Shown: one piece after another, positions 7,070-15,512 of the stretch
Layout: every line of letters begins with the position of its first letter
Numbering within the stretch: position 1 is the first letter of the stretch
NCBI GenBank assembly: GCA_904501735.1
Contig: CAJGBY010000020.1
Span: 1-26,554, forward strand
Reading direction: 5' to 3'
DNA length: 26,554 nucleotides
Source of the DNA: an uncultured Muribaculaceae bacterium
GTDB taxonomy: Bacteria; Bacteroidota; Bacteroidia; Bacteroidales; Muribaculaceae
Program-made: the position numbers and the translations under genes
Notes under the pieces: generated by a model
Told to the model about the DNA's origin: nothing
Database searches by the model: none
Seen by the model: the letters and a program-made list of their open reading frames with translations, nothing else

Positions 7070-8305
7070 TTAATATTGTTCGATAGCATTAAGCTTTTCT
7101 TCGTCATTAAGTTGATAATAGATTGAACGCAATGCATTCTTAGCGTCGATATTACCCTTATCCAATTCATAAGCCTTTTCAAGGTAAGGCAATGCTTGTT
7201 CATACAAAGGATTTACCAACTTTGCTAGAGCGTCACCAGTCAAATCAGTCTTTTCGTCACGAATCTTAACAGCCTTGTTGAAATAATAGCGACCAAGGTC
7301 AAATTGAGCCTTTGATGAAGTTGGGTCCAAATCTACAGCCTTCTTGAAGTATGGAAAAGCTTCTTCAATAGATTTTTGGTTTTCAACCAAGTTACCCTTC
7401 AAGTTAACCAATTCAGCACTTTGTGGGTCATCAAGAATAGCTTGATCAACGATCTTATTAGCTTCAACATAATTTTGGTTATTCAAATATCCATTGATAA
7501 GGATACGAACATATTGACCATCTTGCTTACCATATAGAGGCAATGCTTCTTCTGCAATCTTAACGATAGCTGGTTCGTTGTTTGATTGAGCAGCACAGTT
7601 CAAAGCATAGTCAAATACTTCTTTCTTCAAGTAACCCAACTTACGAGCTTTTTCGAATGCACCAACTGCATCCTTTGGATTTTCACCTTGCCACAATGCA
7701 ATACCTTGATAGAATCTAATTTCACCTAGAATAGTATCTGCTGGTGCAGCAATCTTACCTACCATATATGGTTCAAAAGGTAGTGTGATGAATAGTTCGT
7801 ATGCCTTAACTGCATTTGCATAATCCTTAGCATTATGAATTTCACTCATAATAGAATTCAAAGGACTGTAGTTTTCAGCCAACATACTTACTACATTCTT
7901 AGAGAATCTTGTCTTCACCTTTACCAAACCAGTTTTCTTGTCTACCTTTGGAGCACCAGTCTTTTTGTCAACTTCTGGAACTGTATCCAATGGAAGAACT
8001 TTCTTCAAGTAATCAATACCTGCTAAAAGGTGCTTACCAAGAATTGTTGCATCAACATTCTTGCCAATCATCTTTTGCTTAAACAACTCGTCGAATTCAT
8101 TCATTTCAACCTTAGCTGCAACGAACCAAGTGTAAGCATCTTTTTCTGAAGTTGCATCAGTAAATGCAGGTTTCAACTTTTCACTCAAAGTAGCATACTT
8201 TGCTGCTCCAATTTCTTTCTCTACTTCTTTAACAAGCTTTTCTTGTGCATTCATACCCATAATACACATAGAAGAGCACGCTAACATTAAAAATAGTTTC
8301 TTCAT
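7070..8305 (-). CDS. Secreted/periplasmic TPR-repeat protein
   Basis: The 411-residue protein has a signal peptide (MKKLFLMLACSSMCIMGMNAQ, cleavage probably after AQ) and is otherwise helical, with TPR units clearest at about residues 205-235 (FYQGIALWQGENPKDAVGAFEKA) and 295-385 (AFPYFKKAVDLDP, QFDLGRYYFNKA, PYLEKAYELDKGN). A Lys-rich segment at about 110-130 contains VDKKTG twice in tandem, probably an exposed loop. TPR proteins serve as protein-interaction scaffolds; no enzyme motif is visible and no specific role is known to me. It lies 25 bp downstream of gyrA and is probably cotranscribed with it, a linkage I recall from other Bacteroidales. The bidirectional terminator at 7016-7056 follows. 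Confidence 0.82.
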   Translation of the reverse strand: MKKLFLMLACSSMCIMGMNAQEKLVKEVEKEIGAAKYATLSEKLKPAFTDATSEKDAYTWFVAAKVEMNEFDELFKQKMIGKNVDATILGKHLLAGIDYLKKVLPLDTVPEVDKKTGAPKVDKKTGLVKVKTRFSKNVVSMLAENYSPLNSIMSEIHNAKDYANAVKAYELFITLPFEPYMVGKIAAPADTILGEIRFYQGIALWQGENPKDAVGAFEKARKLGYLKKEVFDYALNCAAQSNNEPAIVKIAEEALPLYGKQDGQYVRILINGYLNNQNYVEANKIVDQAILDDPQSAELVNLKGNLVENQKSIEEAFPYFKKAVDLDPTSSKAQFDLGRYYFNKAVKIRDEKTDLTGDALAKLVNPLYEQALPYLEKAYELDKGNIDAKNALRSIYYQLNDEEKLNAIEQY

Positions 8306-8330
8306 ACCGAAAATAATTATAAAATAATTG

Positions 8331-10859
8331 TTAATTGATTTCTGTTTCAGTTACTTCATTAGACTGATTATCTTGTGTTTCGTTTAATTCAACATTTTCA
8401 AGAGTTTCAACTTCGTCAATTTCAGTAGTATCTACTTTACATACTGAAGCAATTTCATCTCCTCTCTTATCAAGATTAATCAATCTCACGCCTTGTGTAG
8501 CACGACCCATAACTCTAATATCGGCAACATTCAATCTCAATGTAATACCCGACTTATTAATAATTACCAAGTCATTCTTATCATTTACGCTCTTAATAGC
8601 CACCAATTGCCCTGTTTTTTCGGTTACATTGATAGTTTTAACACCCTTACCGCCACGATTAGTAATGCGATAGTCTTCAAGATCTGAGCGTTTTCCGTAT
8701 CCTTGTTCCGATACCACCATTACAGTATTCTCAGTACCCTTAGGCATACATATCATTCCGACAACTTCATCGCCTTCCGATAATGTCATACCCTTAACAC
8801 CTGTAGACATACGGCCCATTTCTCTCACTGTACTTTCATGGAATCGGATAGCATAACCTGACTTATTTGCCAATAATACTTCGCTATCACCATCGGTCAA
8901 TCTCACTTCTACCACTTGGTCGTCTTCACGAATAATAATCGCATTTACACCATTAACGCGCGGACGAGAATATGCTTCAAGCTTAGTTTTCTTAATAATA
9001 CCATTCTTTGTACAGAATATCAAGTTGTGAGTGCTGTTATATTCAGGATCAGTTAGATTCTTACATCTAATAAAAGCATTCACCTTGTCATCTGAATCGA
9101 TATTAAGCATATTTTGGATTGCTCTACCCTTAGAGTTCTTGCTACCTTCAGGAATATCATATACCTTCAACCAATAGCAACGACCCTTTTGTGTAAAGAA
9201 CAACATGTAGTTATGCATTGATGCTGGATAGATATATTCAATGAAGTCTTCATCACGAGTATCACTACCCTTCGCACCTACGCCACCTCTGTTTTGAGCG
9301 CGGAATTCACTTAAAGCAGTTCTCTTGATATAGCCTAGATGAGAAATTGTAATAATCATTTCATCATCAGCATAGAAATCTTCAGCATTGAACTCACCTG
9401 CTGTATATTCGATAACAGTTTTTCTTTCATCACCGAATTTATCTCTAACATCAATCAATTCTTCTTCAATAACCTTACGACACACAGCTTCATCTGTCAA
9501 AATGTCATTCAAATGTTGAATCAACTTCATCAATTCAGCATATTCATCGTGAAGCTTATCTTGTTCAAGATTTGTAAGGTTACGCAAACGCATTTCCACG
9601 ATTGCACGAGTCTGAACTTCATCAAGATTAAATCTTTCGCTCAATCTTTCGCGTGCTTCGTCTGTTGTTTTACTTGTTTTAATAATATGTATTACTTCAT
9701 CGATATTATCCGATGCAATAATCAAACCTTCAACAATGTGTGCTCTATCTTGAGCCTTCTTCAATTCAAATTTTGTGCGTCTAATTACAACATCATGACG
9801 ATGATCAAGGAAGTGTTGAAGAATTTCTTTTAAGTTAAGAGTTTGTGGACGGCCTTTTACCAATGCAACATTATTTACACTGAAAGAAGATTGCAATTGA
9901 GTCATCTTGAATAATTTATTCAAAACAACATTAGCATTAGCATCTTTCTTGATATCAATAACGATACGCATACCCTTACGGTCACTTTCGTCATTAATAT
10001 TAGAAATACCGTCTAAACGCTTTTCTTCAACAAGTCGTGCGATATCTTCAATAAGAACGCGTTTATTTACATTATAAGGAATTTCAGAAACGATGATTTT
10101 TTCTCTATCATCTTCTGTTACGATTTCAGCCTTTGCTCTTACCACAATTCGGCCTCTACCTGTCATAAATGCATCCTTAACACCAGAATAGCCATAGATA
10201 ATACCACCTGTTGGGAAATCTGGAGCTTTAATGTAATGCATCAATCCTTCAATATCAATTTCTGGATTTTCCAATAATGCAAGACATCCATTAATTGACT
10301 CAGTTAGGTTGTGAGGAGGCATATTAGTTGCCATACCTACGGCAATACCTGAAGTTCCGTTCACCAAAAGATTTGGGAATCTTGTTGGAAGAACTGTTGG
10401 TTCCTGCAATGTATTGTCAAAGTTATATGTAAAATCTACAGTATCTTCATCAATATCACGCATCATTTCCTCGCCCATTTTAGCCAAGCGAGCCTCGGTG
10501 TAACGCATTGCAGCAGGGCTATCACCATCGATAGAGCCAAAGTTACCCTGCCCTTCAACCAATGGATAACGCAATGCCCAATCTTGTGCCATACGCACCA
10601 TAGCAAAATACACTGAAGAGTCTCCATGTGGGTGATACTTACCAAGCACTTCACCGACAATACGAGCTGATTTCTTAGTTGGAGCAGTTGATACATTACC
10701 CAATTTCTCCATACCAAACAACACCCTACGATGTACAGGCTTAAAACCATCACGCACATCAGGGAGAGCACGCGACACAATCACCGACATAGAATAGTCA
10801 ATGTATGCCGACTTCATTTCATTCTCAATACTGATCTTTCTTATGCGATCTTCCGACAT
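8331..10859 (-). CDS. gyrA: DNA gyrase subunit A
   Basis: GyrA is the DNA-breaking and rejoining subunit of gyrase (A2B2), which introduces negative supercoils. The 842-residue protein is full length. The catalytic Tyr120 is in AAMRYTEARL; the quinolone-binding helix is at HPHGDSSVYFAM (76-87), where Ser81 corresponds to E. coli Ser83 and Phe85 to Asp87. The C-terminal beta-pinwheel begins near residue 500, with repeated blade motifs (NRGGVGAKG) and the GyrA box TNRGGKG at about 733-739 (consensus QRRGGKG), which identifies gyrase rather than topoisomerase IV. An acidic tail of about 33 residues (rich in Glu, Asp, Asn, Thr) ends the protein. It heads a leftward unit with the TPR gene and is divergent from clpC. 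Confidence 0.98.
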   Translation of the reverse strand: MSEDRIRKISIENEMKSAYIDYSMSVIVSRALPDVRDGFKPVHRRVLFGMEKLGNVSTAPTKKSARIVGEVLGKYHPHGDSSVYFAMVRMAQDWALRYPLVEGQGNFGSIDGDSPAAMRYTEARLAKMGEEMMRDIDEDTVDFTYNFDNTLQEPTVLPTRFPNLLVNGTSGIAVGMATNMPPHNLTESINGCLALLENPEIDIEGLMHYIKAPDFPTGGIIYGYSGVKDAFMTGRGRIVVRAKAEIVTEDDREKIIVSEIPYNVNKRVLIEDIARLVEEKRLDGISNINDESDRKGMRIVIDIKKDANANVVLNKLFKMTQLQSSFSVNNVALVKGRPQTLNLKEILQHFLDHRHDVVIRRTKFELKKAQDRAHIVEGLIIASDNIDEVIHIIKTSKTTDEARERLSERFNLDEVQTRAIVEMRLRNLTNLEQDKLHDEYAELMKLIQHLNDILTDEAVCRKVIEEELIDVRDKFGDERKTVIEYTAGEFNAEDFYADDEMIITISHLGYIKRTALSEFRAQNRGGVGAKGSDTRDEDFIEYIYPASMHNYMLFFTQKGRCYWLKVYDIPEGSKNSKGRAIQNMLNIDSDDKVNAFIRCKNLTDPEYNSTHNLIFCTKNGIIKKTKLEAYSRPRVNGVNAIIIREDDQVVEVRLTDGDSEVLLANKSGYAIRFHESTVREMGRMSTGVKGMTLSEGDEVVGMICMPKGTENTVMVVSEQGYGKRSDLEDYRITNRGGKGVKTINVTEKTGQLVAIKSVNDKNDLVIINKSGITLRLNVADIRVMGRATQGVRLINLDKRGDEIASVCKVDTTEIDEVETLENVELNETQDNQSNEVTETEIN

Positions 10860-10874
10860 ATTTTTTAATAATTA

Positions 10875-10948
10875 TATTCTTTTTTACAATCGCCTCTTTG
10901 AGCTTCTAAAGGAGGACTAATTTTTCATAATTTGAACATACAAAGATA
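10875..10948 (-). promoter_or_regulatory. gyrA promoter and 5' leader with a small hairpin
   Basis: TATCTTTG on the minus strand (10948-10941) matches the -7 box; no good -33 box is seen, which is also the case for many supercoiling-sensitive promoters. The leader of about 75 bases contains CCTCCTTT (10914-10907) and AAAGAGG (10898-10892), able to form a 7-bp stem with one bulged C and an 8-base loop. No known riboswitch or leader peptide was recognised. Confidence 0.45.
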
Positions 10949-11009
10949 ATAAAAAAATGTGATATTTCACCCTATTCACACAACTATTATTACGAACAAT
11001 TCAAGAGTT

Positions 11010-11025
11010 TGGCATAATAATTGCT
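11010..11025 (+). promoter_or_regulatory. Sigma-54-like (-24/-12) element upstream of clpC
   Basis: TGGCATAATAATTGCT matches the RpoN consensus TGGCAC-N5-TTGCW at all positions except the C after TGGCA, with the exact GG-to-GC spacing. A start about 12 bases downstream (near 11036) would give a leader of about 90 bases to clpC. Whether this organism has RpoN and an activator site is not visible here. Confidence 0.35.
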
Positions 11026-11050
11026 ATATTAATAATTATTAATAATTCAA

Positions 11051-11088
11051 TTCGTTATTATATAAACCACACATATAATTTTGTGGTT
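11051..11088 (+). promoter_or_regulatory. clpC vegetative promoter with overlapping inverted repeat
   Basis: TTCG (11051-11054), a 21-bp gap and TAATTTTG (11076-11083) resemble the Bacteroides promoter; the start would be near 11090, 35 bases before the ATG. The -7 box lies between and partly inside the arms of a 7-bp inverted repeat, AACCACA (11065-11071) and TGTGGTT (11082-11088), which would suit a repressor operator. Confidence 0.5.
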
Positions 11089-11124
11089 AAAAATAGAACA
11101 TAAAACACATTAAAGTCATAATTT

Positions 11125-13272
11125 ATGAAATTTGACAACGACAATTTAAAATACTCTGCACATAACGAGATTCGCTATACACAACCTCGCATGGGAGCGG
11201 ATTTCGCTAATGATGACGATGATGATGATTTTGCTAATGACTCTCCACAAGGTAAGAGTAATTCAGACGATCAATCGCAATCTCGCGGAGCCACTAATAA
11301 AACTACCACTAAAAATGGTACAGGGACTCCAGTCCTTGACAAATATGGCAAAGACATGACAAAAGATGCCGATAATGGTAAGCTTGATCCCGTTGTTGGC
11401 AGAGAAAGAGAAATAGAACGACTTGCTCAAATTCTTAGCAGACGCAAAAAGAACAATCCCGTCTTAATTGGTGAACCAGGCGTCGGCAAATCAGCTATTG
11501 TTGAAGGACTTGCACTTGCTATAACCAAGCGCAAAGTATCACGCACATTGTTCGACAAGCGCGTCATTTCACTTGATATGGCTTCACTTGTTGCTGGCAC
11601 AAAATACCGAGGACAATTTGAAGAAAGAATAAAAGCTGTAATCGATGAATTGTCATCTAATCCTGATGTCATCTTGTTTATTGACGAAATTCATAACATC
11701 GTTGGCGCAGGCAATGCCAATGGTTCAATGGATGCAGCCAACCTACTCAAGCCAGCGCTTGCTCGAGGCGAAATTCAATGTATTGGAGCAACTACACTCG
11801 ACGAATACCGCAAAAACATCGAAAAAGATGGCGCTCTTGAACGCCGTTTCCAAAAGGTTATAGTTGAAGCTACTACGGCCGAAGAAACTCTTAAAATCCT
11901 AAATCGTATAAAAGATAAATACGAGGAACATCATGGAGTTACTTACACCCCCGAAGCTATCGAAAGTTGCGTAAAACTAACTCAAAGATACATCAGCGAC
12001 CGAAACTTCCCAGATAAGGCTATTGACGCTCTTGACGAAGCCGGATCAAGTGTGCGCATTGCAAACATTACTGTGCCTAAAGAAATCGTCGACCTTGAAA
12101 AAGAAATTTCTGAAGTTCAAAAAAATAAGGTTAAGGCAGCTCAATCTCAAAACTTTGAAATCGCAGCCAACTATCGTGACATGCAAGAACAACTCACCAA
12201 AAAGCTCAACAATGTAAAAATTGAATGGGAAAAAGAGTTGGCACAAAAGCGCGAAATAGTTGATGCAAACAAAATAGCTGAAGTTGTGGCACTTATGACT
12301 GGTGTACCAGTGCAACGCATTGCTCAGGGCGAAAGCGAGCGCTTGCTCAAGATGGGCGATGAGCTAAAAGACATCATTATCGGTCAAGAAGAAGCTATCG
12401 AAAAAATCGCAAAATGTATTCGTCGTAATCGCGTTGGTCTCAAAGACCCTAATCGTCCTATTGGCAGCTTTATGTTCTTAGGACCTACAGGTGTCGGAAA
12501 AACATATCTTGCAAAAAAACTTGCCCAATTCCTATTCGGTAGCGAAGATGCTCTAATTCGCATCGACATGAGTGAATATATGGAGAAATTCTCAGTCTCG
12601 CGTCTTGTAGGAGCGCCCCCAGGATATGTTGGATACGAAGAAGGTGGACAACTTACTGAAAAAGTGCGCCGTCACCCCTATTCCGTTGTACTTCTTGATG
12701 AATTAGAAAAAGCTCACACCGATGTTTTCAACATGCTTCTTCAAGTAATGGACGAAGGACGCCTAACAGATAGCCTCGGACGCAAAGTTGATTTCAAGAA
12801 CACAATCATAATTATGACATCAAACATTGGGTCACGCGAGCTAAAAGACTTCGGAGGTGGAGTTGGTTTCAATACCGAAATCATCACCAAGGAGCGTTCA
12901 TACAGCGTTATCACAAAAGCTTTAAATCAGCGCTTCTCGCCTGAGTTCTTGAATCGCGTTGACGATATCATTATGTTTGATTCTCTTAACAAAGATTCAA
13001 TTTTCAAAATCATTGATCTCGAACTACTATCTTTCCACAAGAGAGTGCAAGAATTAGGGCTAAATCTTGAAATTACACCTGAAGCTAAAGATTTTATAGC
13101 AGAAAAAGGCTACGACAAACAATATGGTGCAAGACCACTCAAACGAGCTATACAAACACACATTGAAGATGAATTGGCTGAAATACTTCTTCGTGGTGAG
13201 GCAAAAACAGGAGATACAATATTAATTGATATCAACCAAGACAAAACAAAAATTACAACATCAATCAAATAA
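11125..13272 (+). CDS. clpC: ClpC-type AAA+ protein unfoldase lacking the ClpN domain
   Basis: A double-AAA+ Hsp100 unfoldase that threads proteins into the ClpP peptidase. First ATPase: Walker A GEPGVGKS (116-123), Walker B ILFIDE (185-190). A middle region with a UVR-like coiled coil (about 325-400, around FEIAANYRDMQEQL) marks it as ClpC rather than ClpA or ClpB. Second ATPase: GPTGVGKT (455-462) and VVLLDE (523-528). The ClpP-docking loop tripeptide VGF is present (582-584), so partnership with ClpP is expected. Odd: the protein is 715 residues, against roughly 820-860 in the family, because the N-terminal adaptor/substrate domain (two ClpN repeats) is missing. In its place are about 85 polar residues with six consecutive Asp (30-35) flanked by duplicated DFAND. 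No ClpN-coding sequence is found upstream. A stem-loop terminator follows. Confidence 0.93.
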   Translation: MKFDNDNLKYSAHNEIRYTQPRMGADFANDDDDDDFANDSPQGKSNSDDQSQSRGATNKTTTKNGTGTPVLDKYGKDMTKDADNGKLDPVVGREREIERLAQILSRRKKNNPVLIGEPGVGKSAIVEGLALAITKRKVSRTLFDKRVISLDMASLVAGTKYRGQFEERIKAVIDELSSNPDVILFIDEIHNIVGAGNANGSMDAANLLKPALARGEIQCIGATTLDEYRKNIEKDGALERRFQKVIVEATTAEETLKILNRIKDKYEEHHGVTYTPEAIESCVKLTQRYISDRNFPDKAIDALDEAGSSVRIANITVPKEIVDLEKEISEVQKNKVKAAQSQNFEIAANYRDMQEQLTKKLNNVKIEWEKELAQKREIVDANKIAEVVALMTGVPVQRIAQGESERLLKMGDELKDIIIGQEEAIEKIAKCIRRNRVGLKDPNRPIGSFMFLGPTGVGKTYLAKKLAQFLFGSEDALIRIDMSEYMEKFSVSRLVGAPPGYVGYEEGGQLTEKVRRHPYSVVLLDELEKAHTDVFNMLLQVMDEGRLTDSLGRKVDFKNTIIIMTSNIGSRELKDFGGGVGFNTEIITKERSYSVITKALNQRFSPEFLNRVDDIIMFDSLNKDSIFKIIDLELLSFHKRVQELGLNLEITPEAKDFIAEKGYDKQYGARPLKRAIQTHIEDELAEILLRGEAKTGDTILIDINQDKTKITTSIK

Positions 13273-13275
13273 CTA

Positions 13276-13315
13276 TAAAGACTCCTTGGAGGCACCAAGG
13301 AGTCTTTATTTTTCC
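13276..13315 (+). terminator. Intrinsic terminator of clpC
   Basis: A perfect 14-bp stem: TAAAGACTCCTTGG (13276-13289), loop AGGCA, CCAAGGAGTCTTTA (13295-13308), followed by TTTTTCC. It may also help end the convergent helicase transcript, though the T run on that side is poor. Confidence 0.93.
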
Positions 13316-13343
13316 TACACATATCTATTTCACATTTATTTTT

Positions 13344-15401
13344 TCATTTCTTCGCCCTTATTTTCTTCAGCATTGCTCTATGCTTATCAGCTAATTCATC
13401 AAACCCAAGTTCATCATAGACTTCCACAAGTTTTTCGTTACATTTTATGTTATTTTTATCTGCTTTTAATGCTCTTTTTAACGATTTCAATGCTAATTCA
13501 ATTTGGTTCTTATCAAAACAAATACAACCAATATAATAATTAGCTTCAAAATTCATTTTATCAATTTCCAACACATTAAAAAACAATTCTTCGGCCATTT
13601 CTTCCTCACCATATTCATAATAAAGACAAGCCTTACCAATTATAGCTTCAACACAATCCTCCCACAATTCTAAAGCCTTATTAAAATTTGCAATAGCCGA
13701 TTTCACTCCAATAGAATTTAACGAAAGTTTGCGTTTTCCTCCATAGGACACCTCGCCTTCTCCAACGCAACTATATTCAAGTGATTGACGACCCATTTGC
13801 ACATATTCATTGGCGAGATTATGAAGCACTTTCGTTTGCAATTCAAGCTTCTTTTTCAAAGTCTCAACCACAGCATAAAGTTCGTCATTTTGCACTAATT
13901 TTCGACTTATGAACCGTTGTGTCAGTGGCAAATCCAACACATTCTTAAGTCTAACAGCCTCCGCAAAAGACGAAACCGCCGCTCTAAAATCTCTATTATC
14001 GAAGGATTTTATTGCGTCCTTGTATAAATTATCAGCTTTTGAGCTTTCTAATGTCGCATTTATTAGTGCTTGATTATTAAAATTACGACTAAATTCCACG
14101 ACCGATTGATTAACGATAACATCTCTTTCGCTCAATGGTTGACATAATGTTATACCCTCAAGAGATGTACAACGAGACAACGCAACATAGGTTTGACCAC
14201 TGGAAAATGCACCTCCTGAGAAATCAATTATTATATTATTAAATGTAAGCCCTTGACTTTTATGCACCGTCAAAGCCCATGCCAATTTTAATGGAAATTG
14301 CTTGAATGTTCCAAGAACTACCTCTTTAATTCGGTTTTCCTTTTCATCGTAGGTATATTGCATATTTTCCCATTCAGCAGGTTCCACTTTATATGTATAC
14401 CCATTTTCAAGTTCCACCGTTATATCTTCAACCCCACATCGAGCCACTTTACCGATAGTTCCATTAATCCATCGCCCATCTTTATCGTTCTTAATAAATA
14501 TAACTTGAGCTCCCACTTTTAATTCAAGATCATGGGATGTGGGTAAATTCTGCAATGGGAATGTGCCATCAATCTCTCCTTCATAAAGATATTCTTCGCT
14601 CTGAATTTCCGACAATCTACTTTCATTAATAACATCTACAGTATCTCTACGAGTTGCAAGGGTAATTACGAAGTCGCTACCACTTTCAGCAACGCCATTC
14701 ATATAACGAGAATTTATTGTTAACAAATCCTCTCGAAGCATTTTATTCACCCTTATTCGATCAAGAATAGAAATAAATTTACTATCCGTTTGTCTATAAA
14801 TTTTTCTCAATTCTATTGATACAATATCCATTTGTTTAAATGCAAAGGCATTGAAGAAAAAGAACTGATTATAAGCCCTTTGCAGTAAAGGTCTCATCTC
14901 AGATGTCACAACTGGCTCTAACTGAAACACATCGCCCACAAGCAGCAACTGCTTTCCTCCAAAAGGCTCTCGCATATTACCCGAATACACTCTCAAAACC
15001 TTATCTACAAAGTCAATCATATCGGCTCGAACCATTGATATCTCATCAATAACTATAAGTTCAAGTTCCTTTATCAACTTAACTTTATCTTTAGAATACT
15101 TTAGTGTACTTCTTATCTTTTTCACCGAGAAATCTACATCATCGGGCAGCAATGGTTTAAATGGCATCTTAAAGAATGAATGCATTGTCATGCCACCCAC
15201 ATTTACAGCAGCAATACCTGTCGGAGCAAGCACTACATATTTCTTCTTTGTAGTTTCACAAATATAACGCAAGAAAGTACTTTTCCCTGTCCCTGCTTTA
15301 CCTGTCAAGAAAATTGAACGGTGTGTATTTGTTACCAAATTCCACGCATTCATAAAATCTTGATTATTAAAATCGAGTGTTATATTTGTGTTCTTTACCA
15401 T
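13344..15401 (-). CDS. Pif1-like superfamily 1B DNA helicase fused to a TPR domain
   Basis: The first 450 residues are a Pif1/RecD2-like helicase: Walker A GKAGTGKS (34-41), motif Ia APTGIAAVNVGG (59-70), Walker B IVIDEISMV (116-124), motif III VGDVFQLEPV (155-164), motif V LTVHKSQGLTF (377-387) and motif VI TYVALSRC (404-411). Such enzymes move 5' to 3' on single strands and resolve forks, G-quadruplexes or RNA-DNA hybrids. From about 457 to the end is a helical region with TPR units, clearest near the C-terminus (AIANFNKALELWEDCVEA, ALKSLKRALKADKNN, VEVYDELGFDELADKH). The fusion suggests recruitment by a protein partner; the partner is unknown. I recall such fusions in other Bacteroidota. 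It lies downstream of the FadL gene but has its own -7 box and follows a terminator. Confidence 0.88.
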   Translation of the reverse strand: MVKNTNITLDFNNQDFMNAWNLVTNTHRSIFLTGKAGTGKSTFLRYICETTKKKYVVLAPTGIAAVNVGGMTMHSFFKMPFKPLLPDDVDFSVKKIRSTLKYSKDKVKLIKELELIVIDEISMVRADMIDFVDKVLRVYSGNMREPFGGKQLLLVGDVFQLEPVVTSEMRPLLQRAYNQFFFFNAFAFKQMDIVSIELRKIYRQTDSKFISILDRIRVNKMLREDLLTINSRYMNGVAESGSDFVITLATRRDTVDVINESRLSEIQSEEYLYEGEIDGTFPLQNLPTSHDLELKVGAQVIFIKNDKDGRWINGTIGKVARCGVEDITVELENGYTYKVEPAEWENMQYTYDEKENRIKEVVLGTFKQFPLKLAWALTVHKSQGLTFNNIIIDFSGGAFSSGQTYVALSRCTSLEGITLCQPLSERDVIVNQSVVEFSRNFNNQALINATLESSKADNLYKDAIKSFDNRDFRAAVSSFAEAVRLKNVLDLPLTQRFISRKLVQNDELYAVVETLKKKLELQTKVLHNLANEYVQMGRQSLEYSCVGEGEVSYGGKRKLSLNSIGVKSAIANFNKALELWEDCVEAIIGKACLYYEYGEEEMAEELFFNVLEIDKMNFEANYYIGCICFDKNQIELALKSLKRALKADKNNIKCNEKLVEVYDELGFDELADKHRAMLKKIRAKK

Positions 15402-15426
15402 ATTATGACCATATCATTTCAAAATT

Positions 15427-15434
15427 CAAAAATA
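15427..15434 (-). promoter_or_regulatory. Probable -7 box of the helicase gene
   Basis: TATTTTTG on the minus strand matches TAnnTTTG and lies about 26 bases before the helicase start at 15401. No good -33 box is seen because that region is the T run of the preceding terminator. Confidence 0.4.
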
Positions 15435-15451
15435 CAAAAAATCAGTCGTAT

Positions 15452-15492
15452 TAAAAAAAGAATGAGGCAAAGATTTTCCATCTTAACCTCAT
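15452..15492 (-). terminator. Intrinsic terminator after the FadL-family gene
   Basis: On the minus strand ATGAGG (15492-15487) pairs with CCTCAT (15467-15462), enclosing AAGAT/ATCTT (15484-15480 and 15474-15470) around a 5-base loop with a 2x2 internal loop. It is followed by a run of seven T (15459-15453). It separates the barrel gene from the helicase gene. Confidence 0.82.
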
Positions 15493-15512
15493 AAATTATA
15501 TTTCTTTTCTAA

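Noticed and set aside
7915..7985. Duplicated VDKKTG segment in the TPR protein as a sign of a mobile insertion
   Set aside because: The repeat is only two short, in-frame copies in a loop, with no flanking repeats; simple slippage explains it.
9339..9833. Open frame of 164 codons on the plus strand inside gyrA
   Set aside because: It is antisense to a confidently identified gyrA, and its product is a composition-driven mix of Phe, Ile, Asn and Cys without any recognisable domain.
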